From positions 1-62,219 of the forward strand of contig JAGRPN010000191.1 of the NCBI GenBank assembly GCA_019449555.1: 62,219 nucleotides of DNA, written 5' to 3'. This DNA comes from Ramlibacter sp. (lineage in GTDB: Bacteria; Pseudomonadota; Gammaproteobacteria; Burkholderiales; Burkholderiaceae_C). This document shows positions 10,117 to 18,005 of the stretch, one piece after another. The position numbers were made by a program, and so were the translations under genes. The notes below the pieces were generated by a model. That model ran no database searches, was not told the origin of the DNA, and saw only the letters and a list, made by a program, of their open reading frames with translations. How positions within the stretch are numbered: position 1 is the first letter of the stretch; every line of letters starts with the position of its first letter.

Positions 10117-11598
10117 ATGAATCTTTTCCAGCGTGAGCAGCGCTCGCTGTTCGGCGAGATCCTCGACTGGATGCTCACGCCGCTGCTGCTGCTGTGGCCG
10201 ATCAGCCTCGCGCTGACGTGGCTGGTGGCGCAAAGCATCGCGGGCAAGCCGTTCGATCGTGCGCTCGAGTACAACGTGCAGGCCCTCGCCCAACTGGTGA
10301 ACGTGCAGCAGCAACGGGTGGTGTTCAACCTGCCGCAGCCCGCGCGCGAAATCCTGCGCGCCGACGACTCCGACCTCGTCTACTACCAGGTGCTCGGCGG
10401 CCATGGGGAACTGCTCAGCGGCGAGCGCGATTTCCCGCTCCCGGCCGAAGAAGAGCGCCCGCTCGTCGGCGAGGTGCGGCTGCGCGACGACGAGATGCGC
10501 GGACTGGACGTGCGGATCGCCTACACCTGGGTCAAGCTCGATCTGCCCGGCATGCAGCCGGCGCTGGTGCAGGTGGCCGAGACGCGCGAAAAACGCTCGG
10601 TGCTGGCCACGGAGATCATCAAGGGCGTGATGCTGCCCCAGTTCGTCATCCTGCCGCTGGCGGTGCTGCTGGTCTGGCTGGCGCTGGTGCGCGGCATCAA
10701 GCCGCTGTCGCAGCTGGAGGAGCGCATCCGCGCGCGCAAGCCCGACGACTTGAGCCCGCTGGACGACACCACGGTGCCGCTGGAGGTGGCGCCGCTGGTG
10801 TCCTCGGTGAACGATCTGCTGACGCGGCTGAAGGATTCCATCGCCACCCAGAAGCGCTTCCTGGCCGATGCGGCGCACCAGCTGAAGACGCCGCTGGCGG
10901 GATTGCGCATGCAGGCCGACCTGGCGCAGCGCGAGGCTTTCAATGCCGAGGAACTCAAGCAGTCGCTCAAGCAGATCGGCCGCTCCAGCATCCGCGCCAC
11001 GCATACCGTGAACCAGCTGCTGGCGCTCGCGCGGGCCGAGAGCGGCGGCCAGACGCTGGCGCGCCAGCCTTGCGACCTGGCGCAGCTCACGATGGCGGTA
11101 GTCAAGGACGCGGTGCCGCGCACCATGGACAAGCACATCGACCTGGGCTACGACGGCGCGCAGCCGGGCACGCCGGGCGTGATGTTGCAGGGCAACCCGA
11201 CCCTGCTGCAGGAAATGATCCGCAACCTGCTGGACAACGCGATCAACTACACCCCTTCGAGCGCCGAGCACCCGGGCGTGATCACGGCACGCGTCATCGC
11301 GGACCCGTTCGGCCACGTCCTGGTGCTGCAGGTGGAGGATTCCGGGCCGGGGATTCCCGAGAACGAGCGCGAACTGGTGGTCCAGCCGTTCTATCGGGCG
11401 CTCGGAACGAATGTCGACGGATCAGGGCTCGGCCTGCCGATCGTGCTGGAAATCGCCCGCCAGCACGGCGCCGAAATCCAGATCGAGGACGCCCACCCGG
11501 GGCGCGTGCCGCCCGGCACGCGGGTCACGGTCCGCTTCGTGCTGGGCGAAGACGACGGCGCCAACGCGGGCGCCGCCGCGGCTCACGCGGCCTTGTAG
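10117..11598 (+). CDS. Two-component sensor histidine kinase (TctE/QseC-like)
   Basis: Membrane histidine kinase partner of the upstream response regulator. Of 493 residues, helix 1 (about 18-40) and helix 2 (about 170-190) bracket a periplasmic domain of about 130 residues resembling the TctE-type sensor. These are followed by HAMP, a HisKA helix with phospho-acceptor H254 (ADAAHQLKTPL), and an ATPase domain with NLLDNAINYTP (N box), DSGPGIP (G1) and GSGLGLPIV (G2). It has no clear Shine-Dalgarno. The last 16 bases overlap, tail to tail, the glutathione transferase gene on the other strand. Confidence 0.92.
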   Translation: MNLFQREQRSLFGEILDWMLTPLLLLWPISLALTWLVAQSIAGKPFDRALEYNVQALAQLVNVQQQRVVFNLPQPAREILRADDSDLVYYQVLGGHGELLSGERDFPLPAEEERPLVGEVRLRDDEMRGLDVRIAYTWVKLDLPGMQPALVQVAETREKRSVLATEIIKGVMLPQFVILPLAVLLVWLALVRGIKPLSQLEERIRARKPDDLSPLDDTTVPLEVAPLVSSVNDLLTRLKDSIATQKRFLADAAHQLKTPLAGLRMQADLAQREAFNAEELKQSLKQIGRSSIRATHTVNQLLALARAESGGQTLARQPCDLAQLTMAVVKDAVPRTMDKHIDLGYDGAQPGTPGVMLQGNPTLLQEMIRNLLDNAINYTPSSAEHPGVITARVIADPFGHVLVLQVEDSGPGIPENERELVVQPFYRALGTNVDGSGLGLPIVLEIARQHGAEIQIEDAHPGRVPPGTRVTVRFVLGEDDGANAGAAAAHAAL

Positions 11599-12242
11599 AC
11601 GTTCAATTGCAGGCGCTCGCGTGCGATCGTGCGCGCCACGGCCGGCAGCGCCGCCATCCGCTGCACGTGCGCCCACAGCGCTGGATAGCCCTGCGGGTCA
11701 TAGCCGGCAAAGCCACCCCAGCGCAGGAACGTGAGTGCATACGCGTCGAGCGGCCCGAACTGCTCGCCGCCGAGGTAAGGGCGCCCCGCATCCGCAGCCT
11801 TGCGCGCCATGGCTTCGATTTCGCCGAGCATGGGGCCGTACGCGGCCGCGTTGAATGCCTTGATCTGCGCCTGCGCTTCGGCGCTGCCGGCGAACTTCTG
11901 CGGCATGAACACATGCGTGAAGGTGGGATGCACCGTGTTGTTCATCCAGGCCAGCGTCTCCAGCGCGCGGGTGCGCTCCAGCGGCTCGCGCGGCAGGAAA
12001 TTGCAGTGCGGGAACCGATGGTCCAGATGGTTCACGATCGCGATGATTTGCGTGATCACCTCGCCGCCGTCGACCAGCACCGGCACCTGGTGGTGCGGGT
12101 TGATCGCCTCGTATTCCGGCGAGTAGTTCTCGCCCTTGTGGAGCTTGACCATGACGGGCTCGAACGCCTCGCCGGCGGTTTCGAGCAAAGCATGTGGAAC
12201 GAACGAGCAGGCGCCCGGGGCGAAGTAGAGTTTCAGGGACAT
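11583..12242 (-). CDS. Glutathione S-transferase family protein
   Basis: A 219-residue cytosolic GST-fold protein. The N-terminal thioredoxin-like domain starts MSLKLYFAPGACS, where the Ser/Cys at 12-13 occupy the beta-class catalytic position, and contains HHQVPVLVDGGEVITQ (cis-Pro and glutathione gamma-Glu site). The C-terminal helical domain has the N-capping region FGPLDAYALTFLRW. I chose ATG 12242 because AAGGAAA lies just upstream and this is the family's normal N-terminus; an in-frame ATG six codons earlier overlaps the preceding gene. Substrate unknown. Confidence 0.88.
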   Translation of the reverse strand: MSLKLYFAPGACSFVPHALLETAGEAFEPVMVKLHKGENYSPEYEAINPHHQVPVLVDGGEVITQIIAIVNHLDHRFPHCNFLPREPLERTRALETLAWMNNTVHPTFTHVFMPQKFAGSAEAQAQIKAFNAAAYGPMLGEIEAMARKAADAGRPYLGGEQFGPLDAYALTFLRWGGFAGYDPQGYPALWAHVQRMAALPAVARTIARERLQLNVYKAA

Positions 12243-12259
12243 GTCTTTCCTTGGATGCA

Positions 12260-12913
12260 TCAGCGGCAAGGCCGCAGGGGTCTTCCGTTCAGCGCCGCGC
12301 GCAGTCCCTCCAGGCGCGGCTTCAGGTTGTCGTCGACTGCCGGCAACTTGAGCAGCTGCCCGCGCGTCTCGGGGCGCTCTTGCACTACTTTGGCGCTGCG
12401 CACTCCGAGCTGCGCGAGCTCCTGCAGGTGCTGGCCGGCGGCTGCTTCCGTCGCGAAACCGCCCAGCGCGAGACCCGGCTCGAGCGACGGATTGGACAAG
12501 TCCTCGAACGATACGCCGAGCTGGCGCAATTCGGCCTTCTTGCGGCCCACGTAGTCGGCGGCGGGGAACTTGCCCAGATACACGATCCAGCGGGGCGGTT
12601 CGACCCCTGGCTCGAGCAGCCACGACCCCACCGGCCAGGGATCCAGCGCCTGTTTCAGGCTCGCCGCCTGGGCGTCTTCGAACAGGCCGGCCTGCAGGCA
12701 TTCCGGGGACTTGCCAGCGTTCTGGAGCCGCCGCGCTTCCTCGCCGCCCAGGACCCGAACCAGTTGCGGCTTGATCTGCTGTTGCATGCGTTGTGGTTCG
12801 GACTGCTGGGCGGGCGCCAGGCCCCAGGGCGCAAGCACGCCTTGCGACCAGACGAAGTAGGCCGCGTTGGCCAGCACCAGCAGCAGGACGGTGAGGCGCA
12901 GCATCGCGGTCAC
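12260..12913 (-). CDS. SPOR-domain-like membrane-anchored protein
   Basis: A 217-residue protein with an N-terminal signal anchor (LRLTVLLLVLANAAYFVW) and an extracytoplasmic part. The centre (about 70-170) has a SPOR-like pattern: CLQAGLFEDAQAA, then RWIVYLGKFPAADYVGRKK, then LALGGFATEAAAGQHLQEL. SPOR domains bind denuded peptidoglycan at division sites, so a cell-envelope role is likely. GTG 12913 overlaps the birA stop by four bases (GTGA), suggesting coupling; ATG 12904 is the alternative start. An SPOR-like gene next to birA is common in this order (from memory). Confidence 0.7.
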   Translation of the reverse strand: MTAMLRLTVLLLVLANAAYFVWSQGVLAPWGLAPAQQSEPQRMQQQIKPQLVRVLGGEEARRLQNAGKSPECLQAGLFEDAQAASLKQALDPWPVGSWLLEPGVEPPRWIVYLGKFPAADYVGRKKAELRQLGVSFEDLSNPSLEPGLALGGFATEAAAGQHLQELAQLGVRSAKVVQERPETRGQLLKLPAVDDNLKPRLEGLRAALNGRPLRPCR

Positions 12914-13728
12914 GCGGCGGGGCGCACGCTCACTTCGGAACTGGTGACGGTCTTCATGCCGCTGGAAGTATGCACCAGCAGTGCGCCCGCTTCGCTCGCG
13001 CCGTGCGCGGTACCGGCCGTGCCGTCGCTGAGCACGACGGCGCGGTCACGCAACACGTCGCGCGCGTTGAAGCGGGCCTGAAAGGGAGCGAACCCATAGG
13101 TCTCGAAGGCCTGGACCGCCTGCACCAGCGGGCCGGCCAGCCGCAGCAGCACCGCGCCTGCCTGCGCCGCGGGAAGCAACTCCTGCAGACCCATCGGGGC
13201 CACCGCGAGCCCGGGCGCGGCCGGCGGCGCGAGGTTGATGCCGACGCCGATCACGGCGTAGCGCCTCGCCGCGCTGCCTTCGCCGAAGCTCGCCGTCTCG
13301 ATCAGGATGCCGGCGAGCTTGCGGCCGCTGACCCACAGGTCGTTGGGCCACTTGAGCTGCACGCTCGGATGCAGGCTCTCCGCCAGGGTGACGCCCACCG
13401 CGAGCGACAGGCCGGACCAGTCCGCCGGCGCGACCGCCAGTCCGAGCGAAAAGGTCAGGGAGGTTGCGCCCTGCACGCCGCTCAGCCAATTGCGCCCCAA
13501 CCGGCCCCGGCCGGCGGTTTGCCGCTCGGCCACCAGCAGTACCGGCTCGAACCGGCCCGCCCGGGCGCGCCGCATGAGCTCGCTGTTGGTCGAATCGATT
13601 TCCGGCAGGATCTCGACCGAGAAGCCGGGCAGCAGCGGTGCGACCGCCTCCCAGATGGGCTCGGCCGGCCACAAAATGCGCTCGCCCGCGGCGGACATGC
13701 CAGCCGGCGGGGTCGGGTCGGTGCTCAC
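12910..13728 (-). CDS. birA: Biotin--[acetyl-CoA-carboxylase] ligase
   Basis: Activates biotin with ATP and attaches it to the carboxyl-carrier protein. Motifs: EIDSTNSELMRRA, ERQTAGRGRLGRNWLS (biotinyl-AMP loop, GRGRLGR), LKWPNDLWVSGRKLAGILIE (catalytic K in KWPND). There is no N-terminal HTH, so this is the mono-functional short form and not a repressor. The start is uncertain: GTG 13728 overlaps the SET stop as GTGA (272 residues), matching the GTGA junction at the next gene; ATG 13698 (262 residues) also keeps the whole domain. Middle gene of SET-birA-SPOR. Confidence 0.93.
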   Translation of the reverse strand: MSTDPTPPAGMSAAGERILWPAEPIWEAVAPLLPGFSVEILPEIDSTNSELMRRARAGRFEPVLLVAERQTAGRGRLGRNWLSGVQGATSLTFSLGLAVAPADWSGLSLAVGVTLAESLHPSVQLKWPNDLWVSGRKLAGILIETASFGEGSAARRYAVIGVGINLAPPAAPGLAVAPMGLQELLPAAQAGAVLLRLAGPLVQAVQAFETYGFAPFQARFNARDVLRDRAVVLSDGTAGTAHGASEAGALLVHTSSGMKTVTSSEVSVRPAA

Positions 13729-14264
13729 CTGGGTGGTCTGCGTTTGGGTGCGAGCAAGGTGCCGCGGCAGTTTTTCGCGCCGCACCAGCACGGGTATTCG
13801 GCCTTGAGCTTCTTCGTGTAGCGCTCGTCGATAATCAGGCCGTAATCATAGTTGAGCTCTTCGCCCGCGCGGATATTGCGCAGCGCCTTGATGAAAACCC
13901 GGCCGTCCTGCTCGTCCGCCTCGCAGTTGGGGTCGCACGAGTGGTTGATCCAGCGCGACGAGTTGCCGCCGTGCTTGGCGTCGATCACCCGCCGCTCGTC
14001 GATATGGAAATAAAACGTGTGGTTCGGGTCGGCGGGATCGTGCGGGTGGCGGCGCTGGGCCTCCTTCCACGTGATCACTTCGCCCACGTATTCGATGATG
14101 GTCTCGCCTTCGGCGATATCCTCCAGCGCGAACACCCCCTTGCCGTGCACGCCGGAGCGCCGCACCTGGATGCGGCGCGACGCAGCTGCGCGCCGGCCCT
14201 CCGGTCGGGCTGCCACGCCGCAAGGCAACTCGGTGAGCCCGCCTGTTACTGCTTTTTCTGCCAT
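13725..14264 (-). CDS. SET-domain protein-lysine N-methyltransferase
   Basis: A 179-residue SET-domain protein, expected to transfer methyl from S-adenosylmethionine to lysine. Visible: GVHGKGVFA (SAM-binding GxG), INHSCDPNCEA (the NHSCxPN pseudoknot motif), ELNYDYG (catalytic Tyr region) and a post-SET cysteine set CWCGAKNC, which with the NHSC Cys would bind zinc. There is no pre-SET domain. About 35 N-terminal residues are basic and low complexity. It is head-to-head with topB, whose product has a lysine-rich tail, making TopB a candidate substrate (inference). Ribosome-binding site is poor; a GTG ten codons upstream is an alternative start. Confidence 0.9.
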   Translation of the reverse strand: MAEKAVTGGLTELPCGVAARPEGRRAAASRRIQVRRSGVHGKGVFALEDIAEGETIIEYVGEVITWKEAQRRHPHDPADPNHTFYFHIDERRVIDAKHGGNSSRWINHSCDPNCEADEQDGRVFIKALRNIRAGEELNYDYGLIIDERYTKKLKAEYPCWCGAKNCRGTLLAPKRRPPR

Positions 14265-14286
14265 CGCCAAAACTCTGTTAATTTGA

Positions 14287-14321
14287 ATATGCACACATGC
14301 GCGCGTGCGCGTGTACGCGCG
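14287..14321. promoter_or_regulatory. 35-bp alternating purine-pyrimidine (Z-DNA-prone) tract
   Basis: Every base from 14287 to 14321 alternates purine/pyrimidine, mostly CG and CA/TG steps; the run is broken only by A14322. The 3' half also contains a palindrome, GCGCGT-GT-ACGCGC (14307-14320). It lies in the 120-base divergent region between the SET gene and topB. Confidence 0.8.
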
Positions 14322-14384
14322 AGAAGCGAGATTGTATGAACACTTCAGGGTCGGGGCGGCGAGAGCCGCTGCGTTTTCATCTCT

Positions 14385-17300
14385 ATGTCTAAGATTTTGG
14401 TCATTGCCGAGAAGCCGTCGGTGGCGCAGGACATCGTGCGCGCGCTCACGCCCGCGGCCGGCAAGTTCGAAAAACACGACGAGTACTTCGAGAACGACAA
14501 GTACATCGTGACCAGCGCCGTCGGCCACCTGCTGGAGATCCAGGCGCCCGAGGAGTTCGACGTCAAGCGCGGCAAGTGGAGCTTCGCGCATCTGCCGGTG
14601 ATCCCGCCGTACTTCGACCTGAAGCCGGTGGACAAGACCAAGTCGCGCCTGAACGCGGTGGTCAAGCTCGCCAGGCGCAAGGACGTGGGTAATCTCGTCA
14701 ATGCCTGCGACGCGGGGCGCGAGGGCGAGCTCATCTTCCGGCTGATCGAGCAGTTCGCCGGTGGCGGCAAGCCGCTGGGCAAGCCGGTCAAGCGCCTGTG
14801 GCTGCAGTCGATGACGCCGCAGGCCATCCGCGACGGCTTTGCCGAGCTGCGCACCGACAAGCAGATGGAAGGGCTGGCCAACGCGGCCCGTTCGCGTTCC
14901 GAAGCCGACTGGCTGGTGGGCATCAACGGCACGCGCGCGATGACCGCGTTCAATTCGCGCGACGGCGGCTTTTTCCTCACCACCGTGGGTCGGGTGCAGA
15001 CCCCGACGCTGGCCGTCGTGGTCGAGCGCGAGGAGCAGATCCGCCGCTTCGTCAGCCGCGACTACTGGGAAATCCACGCGACCTTCCTGGCCGAAGCCGG
15101 CGAGTACCCGGCCAAGTGGTTCGATCCGAAGTGGCGGAAGAGCGAGGATGCCGAGCTCAAGGCCGACCGCGTCTGGTCCCAGCGTGAAGCGCAAGCCATC
15201 GCGGATGCCGTGCGCGGCAAGGCCGCCAGCGTCACCGAGGAATCCAAGCCGACCACGCAGGCATCGCCGCTGCTCTTCGACCTGACCTCATTGCAGCGCG
15301 AAGCGAACGGGCGCTTCGGTTATTCCGCCAAGACCACGCTGTCGCTGGCGCAAAGCCTGTACGAGCGGCACAAGGCGCTCACGTACCCGCGGACCGACTC
15401 GCGCGCGCTGCCGGAGGACTACCTGCCGGTGGTCAAGCAGACGATGGGCATGCTCGCCGGCAGCAGCATGCGCCACCTGGCGCCGTTCGCGCGGCAGGCG
15501 CTGGACGAGAACTACGTCAAGCCGAGCAAGCGCATCTTCGACAACGCCAAGGTCAGCGATCACTTTGCGATCATCCCGACGCTGCAGCCGCCGAGCGGGC
15601 TGTCCGAGGCCGAACAGAAGCTGTACGACCTGGTGGTCAGGCGGTTCCTGTCGGTGTTCTTTCCGAGCGCCGAGTTCATGGTCACCACGCGCATCTCGCA
15701 AGCGGTCGGGCACAGCTTCAAGACCGAAGGCAAGGTGCTGGTCAAACCGGGCTGGCTCGCGATCTGGGGCAAGGAAGCGGCGGACGAAGTGGCGGACGCC
15801 AAGGAAGGCGACAAGGGCCAGAGCCTGGTGCCCGTCAAGCCCGGCGAGATGGTGCGCGCCGAAGTGGTGGAGCCCAAAGGCTTGAAGACGCGGCCGCCGG
15901 CGCGCTATTCGGAAGCGACGCTGCTGGGCGCGATGGAAGGCGCCGGCAAGATGGTCGAGGACGACGAGCTGCGCGAGGCGATGCAGGAAAAGGGCCTGGG
16001 CACGCCGGCCACCCGCGCCGCCATCATCGAAGGGCTGATCAGCGAAAAGTACATGTTCCGCGAGGGCCGCGAGCTGATCCCCACGGCCAAGGCGTTCCAG
16101 CTGATGACGCTTTTGCGCGGTCTCGGCGTGGAGGAACTGTCCAAGCCGGAGCTGACCGGCGAGTGGGAATACAAACTGGCCCAGATGGAGCACGGCCGGC
16201 TCTCGCGCGATGCATTCATGCAGGAAATCGCCGAGATGACCAAGCACATCGTCAAGAAGGCCAAGGAGTACGACCGCGACACGGTGCCCGGCGATTACGT
16301 GACGCTCCAGACCCCGTGCCCCAACTGCGGCGGCGTGGTGAAGGAAAACTACCGGCGCTACGCCTGCATCGGCCGGCCCGCGGGGATGGCCGACAGCGAT
16401 GCGCCCGGCAAGTCGGCCGAAGCGGACACGCAAGGCTGCGGCTTCTCGTTCGGCAAGACGCCGGCCGGCCGCACCTTCGAGATCGCAGAGGTCGAACAAT
16501 TGCTGCGCGACAAGAAGGTCGGGCCGCTGGAAGGTTTCCGTTCGAAGGCCGGCTGGCCGTTCACGGCCGAGATCGTGCTCAAGTACAACGAGGAAGAAAA
16601 GAACTGGAAACTGGAGTTCGATTTCAGCGAAGACCGCAAGGCGGCGGAGACCGGCGAGATCGTCGATTTCTCCGGCCAGGAGTCGCTCGGTCCCTGTCCG
16701 AAGTGCGGCGCCCGGGTGTTCGAGCACGGCAGCAACTACGTGTGCGAGCGCTCGGTGCCCACCGAAGCCCAGCCGACGCCGACGTGCGACTTCAAGAGCG
16801 GCAAGATCATCCTGCAGCAGCCGGTCGCGCGCGAGCAGATTTCCAAATTGCTGCACGCCGGCAAGACCGACCTGCTGGACAAGTTCGTCTCGATGCGCAC
16901 ACGCCGAGCGTTCAAGGCTTTCCTCGCCTGGAACAAGGACGAAGGCAAGGTGAGTTTCGAATTCGAGCCGCGCGCCTCCAAGTTCCCGCCGCGCAAGCCG
17001 GCAGCAGGCAAGACGCCGGCGGCGAAGGAACCCGCGGCGAAGTACGCGGCGCCGGGCGGAAAGGCTGCCGCCAGGAAACCGGCGGCAGCTGCGAAGAAAG
17101 CGGTAGCGGCCAAGAAACCGGCAAGCCCGCGCAAAGCCGCAGCCAAGTCGCCGCGCCAGACGGGCAGCGGCTTGAAACCCAGCGCCGAGCTCGCCGCCGT
17201 GATCGGCGCCGAGCCGGTGGCCCGCACCCAAGTCATCAAGAAGCTTTGGGATTACATCAAGGCGAACGGGCTGCAGGACGCCAAGGACAAGCGCGCCATC

Positions 17301-17390
17301 AACGCCGACAGCAAGCTGCTGCCGGTGTTCGGCAAACCGCAAGTGAGCATGTTCGAGCTGGCCGGCATCGTGGGCAAGCACCTGGCTTGA
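14385..17390 (+). CDS. topB: DNA topoisomerase III with H1-like tail and C-terminal SWIB domain
   Basis: Type IA topoisomerase that decatenates and relaxes negatively supercoiled DNA. Of 1001 residues, the TOPRIM domain starts ILVIAEKPSVAQ and includes DAGREGELIFR. The catalytic Tyr is Y334 in TYPRTDSR. Two Cys clusters follow (CPNCGG..., near 645-665, and CPKCGA..., near 770-800). Residues about 866-925 are Lys/Ala/Pro-rich with 13 Lys in roughly 60 residues, like histone H1 tails. Residues about 928-1001 match a SWIB/MDM2-like domain (SGLKPSAELAAVIG ... LWDYIKANGLQD ... INADSKLLPVFG). E. coli TopB is about 650 residues, so the last third is accessory. No Shine-Dalgarno before the ATG. Confidence 0.95.
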   Translation: MSKILVIAEKPSVAQDIVRALTPAAGKFEKHDEYFENDKYIVTSAVGHLLEIQAPEEFDVKRGKWSFAHLPVIPPYFDLKPVDKTKSRLNAVVKLARRKDVGNLVNACDAGREGELIFRLIEQFAGGGKPLGKPVKRLWLQSMTPQAIRDGFAELRTDKQMEGLANAARSRSEADWLVGINGTRAMTAFNSRDGGFFLTTVGRVQTPTLAVVVEREEQIRRFVSRDYWEIHATFLAEAGEYPAKWFDPKWRKSEDAELKADRVWSQREAQAIADAVRGKAASVTEESKPTTQASPLLFDLTSLQREANGRFGYSAKTTLSLAQSLYERHKALTYPRTDSRALPEDYLPVVKQTMGMLAGSSMRHLAPFARQALDENYVKPSKRIFDNAKVSDHFAIIPTLQPPSGLSEAEQKLYDLVVRRFLSVFFPSAEFMVTTRISQAVGHSFKTEGKVLVKPGWLAIWGKEAADEVADAKEGDKGQSLVPVKPGEMVRAEVVEPKGLKTRPPARYSEATLLGAMEGAGKMVEDDELREAMQEKGLGTPATRAAIIEGLISEKYMFREGRELIPTAKAFQLMTLLRGLGVEELSKPELTGEWEYKLAQMEHGRLSRDAFMQEIAEMTKHIVKKAKEYDRDTVPGDYVTLQTPCPNCGGVVKENYRRYACIGRPAGMADSDAPGKSAEADTQGCGFSFGKTPAGRTFEIAEVEQLLRDKKVGPLEGFRSKAGWPFTAEIVLKYNEEEKNWKLEFDFSEDRKAAETGEIVDFSGQESLGPCPKCGARVFEHGSNYVCERSVPTEAQPTPTCDFKSGKIILQQPVAREQISKLLHAGKTDLLDKFVSMRTRRAFKAFLAWNKDEGKVSFEFEPRASKFPPRKPAAGKTPAAKEPAAKYAAPGGKAAARKPAAAAKKAVAAKKPASPRKAAAKSPRQTGSGLKPSAELAAVIGAEPVARTQVIKKLWDYIKANGLQDAKDKRAINADSKLLPVFGKPQVSMFELAGIVGKHLA

Positions 17391-17444
17391 TCGGGGCGCC
17401 CGTTCGCTGCATCATCGGATTTCCCCTCCAGTGGAGAACCGCAA

Positions 17445-18005
17445 ATGAAGAACATGCTATTGGCCGCCCTCGCACCGCTCGGCATGGTGCCCGAGTCCAA
17501 GTCCGGCGGCTTCGCGCTGAGCAGCCCCGACATCGCGGCGAACGCGCTGATGCCGCAAAGCTTCGAGTTCAACGGCTTCGGCTGCTCGGGCGAAAACAAG
17601 TCGCCCGAGCTGAAATGGAGCGGCGCGCCGGCGGGCACCAAGAGCTTTGCCGTCACCGTTTACGACCCGGACGCGCCCACCGGATCGGGCTTCTGGCATT
17701 GGATGGTGGTCAACATCCCGGCCAGCGCGAGCGGACTCGCGAAAAACGCCGGCGTCATCGGCGGGGCCAACCTGCCCAAGGGCGCCAGGCACGTGCGCAT
17801 CGACTACGGTATCTACGGCTGGGGCGGCCCCTGCCCGCCACCGGGCGACCAGCCGCACCGCTATGTATTCACCGTGCACGCGCTCAAGACCGACAAGCTC
17901 GATGTGCCCGACGACGCGACCGCCGCGGTGGGCGGCTTCATGATCAACGCCAACACGATCGCGAAAGCGACCTTCACCGCGCGCTACGGCCGGCCGGCGG
18001 CCTAG
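17445..18005 (+). CDS. YbhB/YbcL-family PEBP-like protein (copy 1)
   Basis: A 186-residue phosphatidylethanolamine-binding-protein (Raf-kinase-inhibitor-like) fold. Signatures: SGENKSPELKWSGAP, TVYDPDAPTGSGFWHW (the DPDAP ligand-pocket motif) and GPCPPPGDQPHRYVF (the CPP-xGxxPHRY motif). Physiological ligand unknown in bacteria. It is a close paralogue of the gene at 19858; the other copy has a clean signal peptide, whereas here the N-terminus MKNMLLAALAPLGMVPESKS is only weakly signal-like and has lost the Ala-x-Ala cleavage site. The last four bases overlap the convergent IlvD/Edd gene. Confidence 0.88.
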   Translation: MKNMLLAALAPLGMVPESKSGGFALSSPDIAANALMPQSFEFNGFGCSGENKSPELKWSGAPAGTKSFAVTVYDPDAPTGSGFWHWMVVNIPASASGLAKNAGVIGGANLPKGARHVRIDYGIYGWGGPCPPPGDQPHRYVFTVHALKTDKLDVPDDATAAVGGFMINANTIAKATFTARYGRPAA

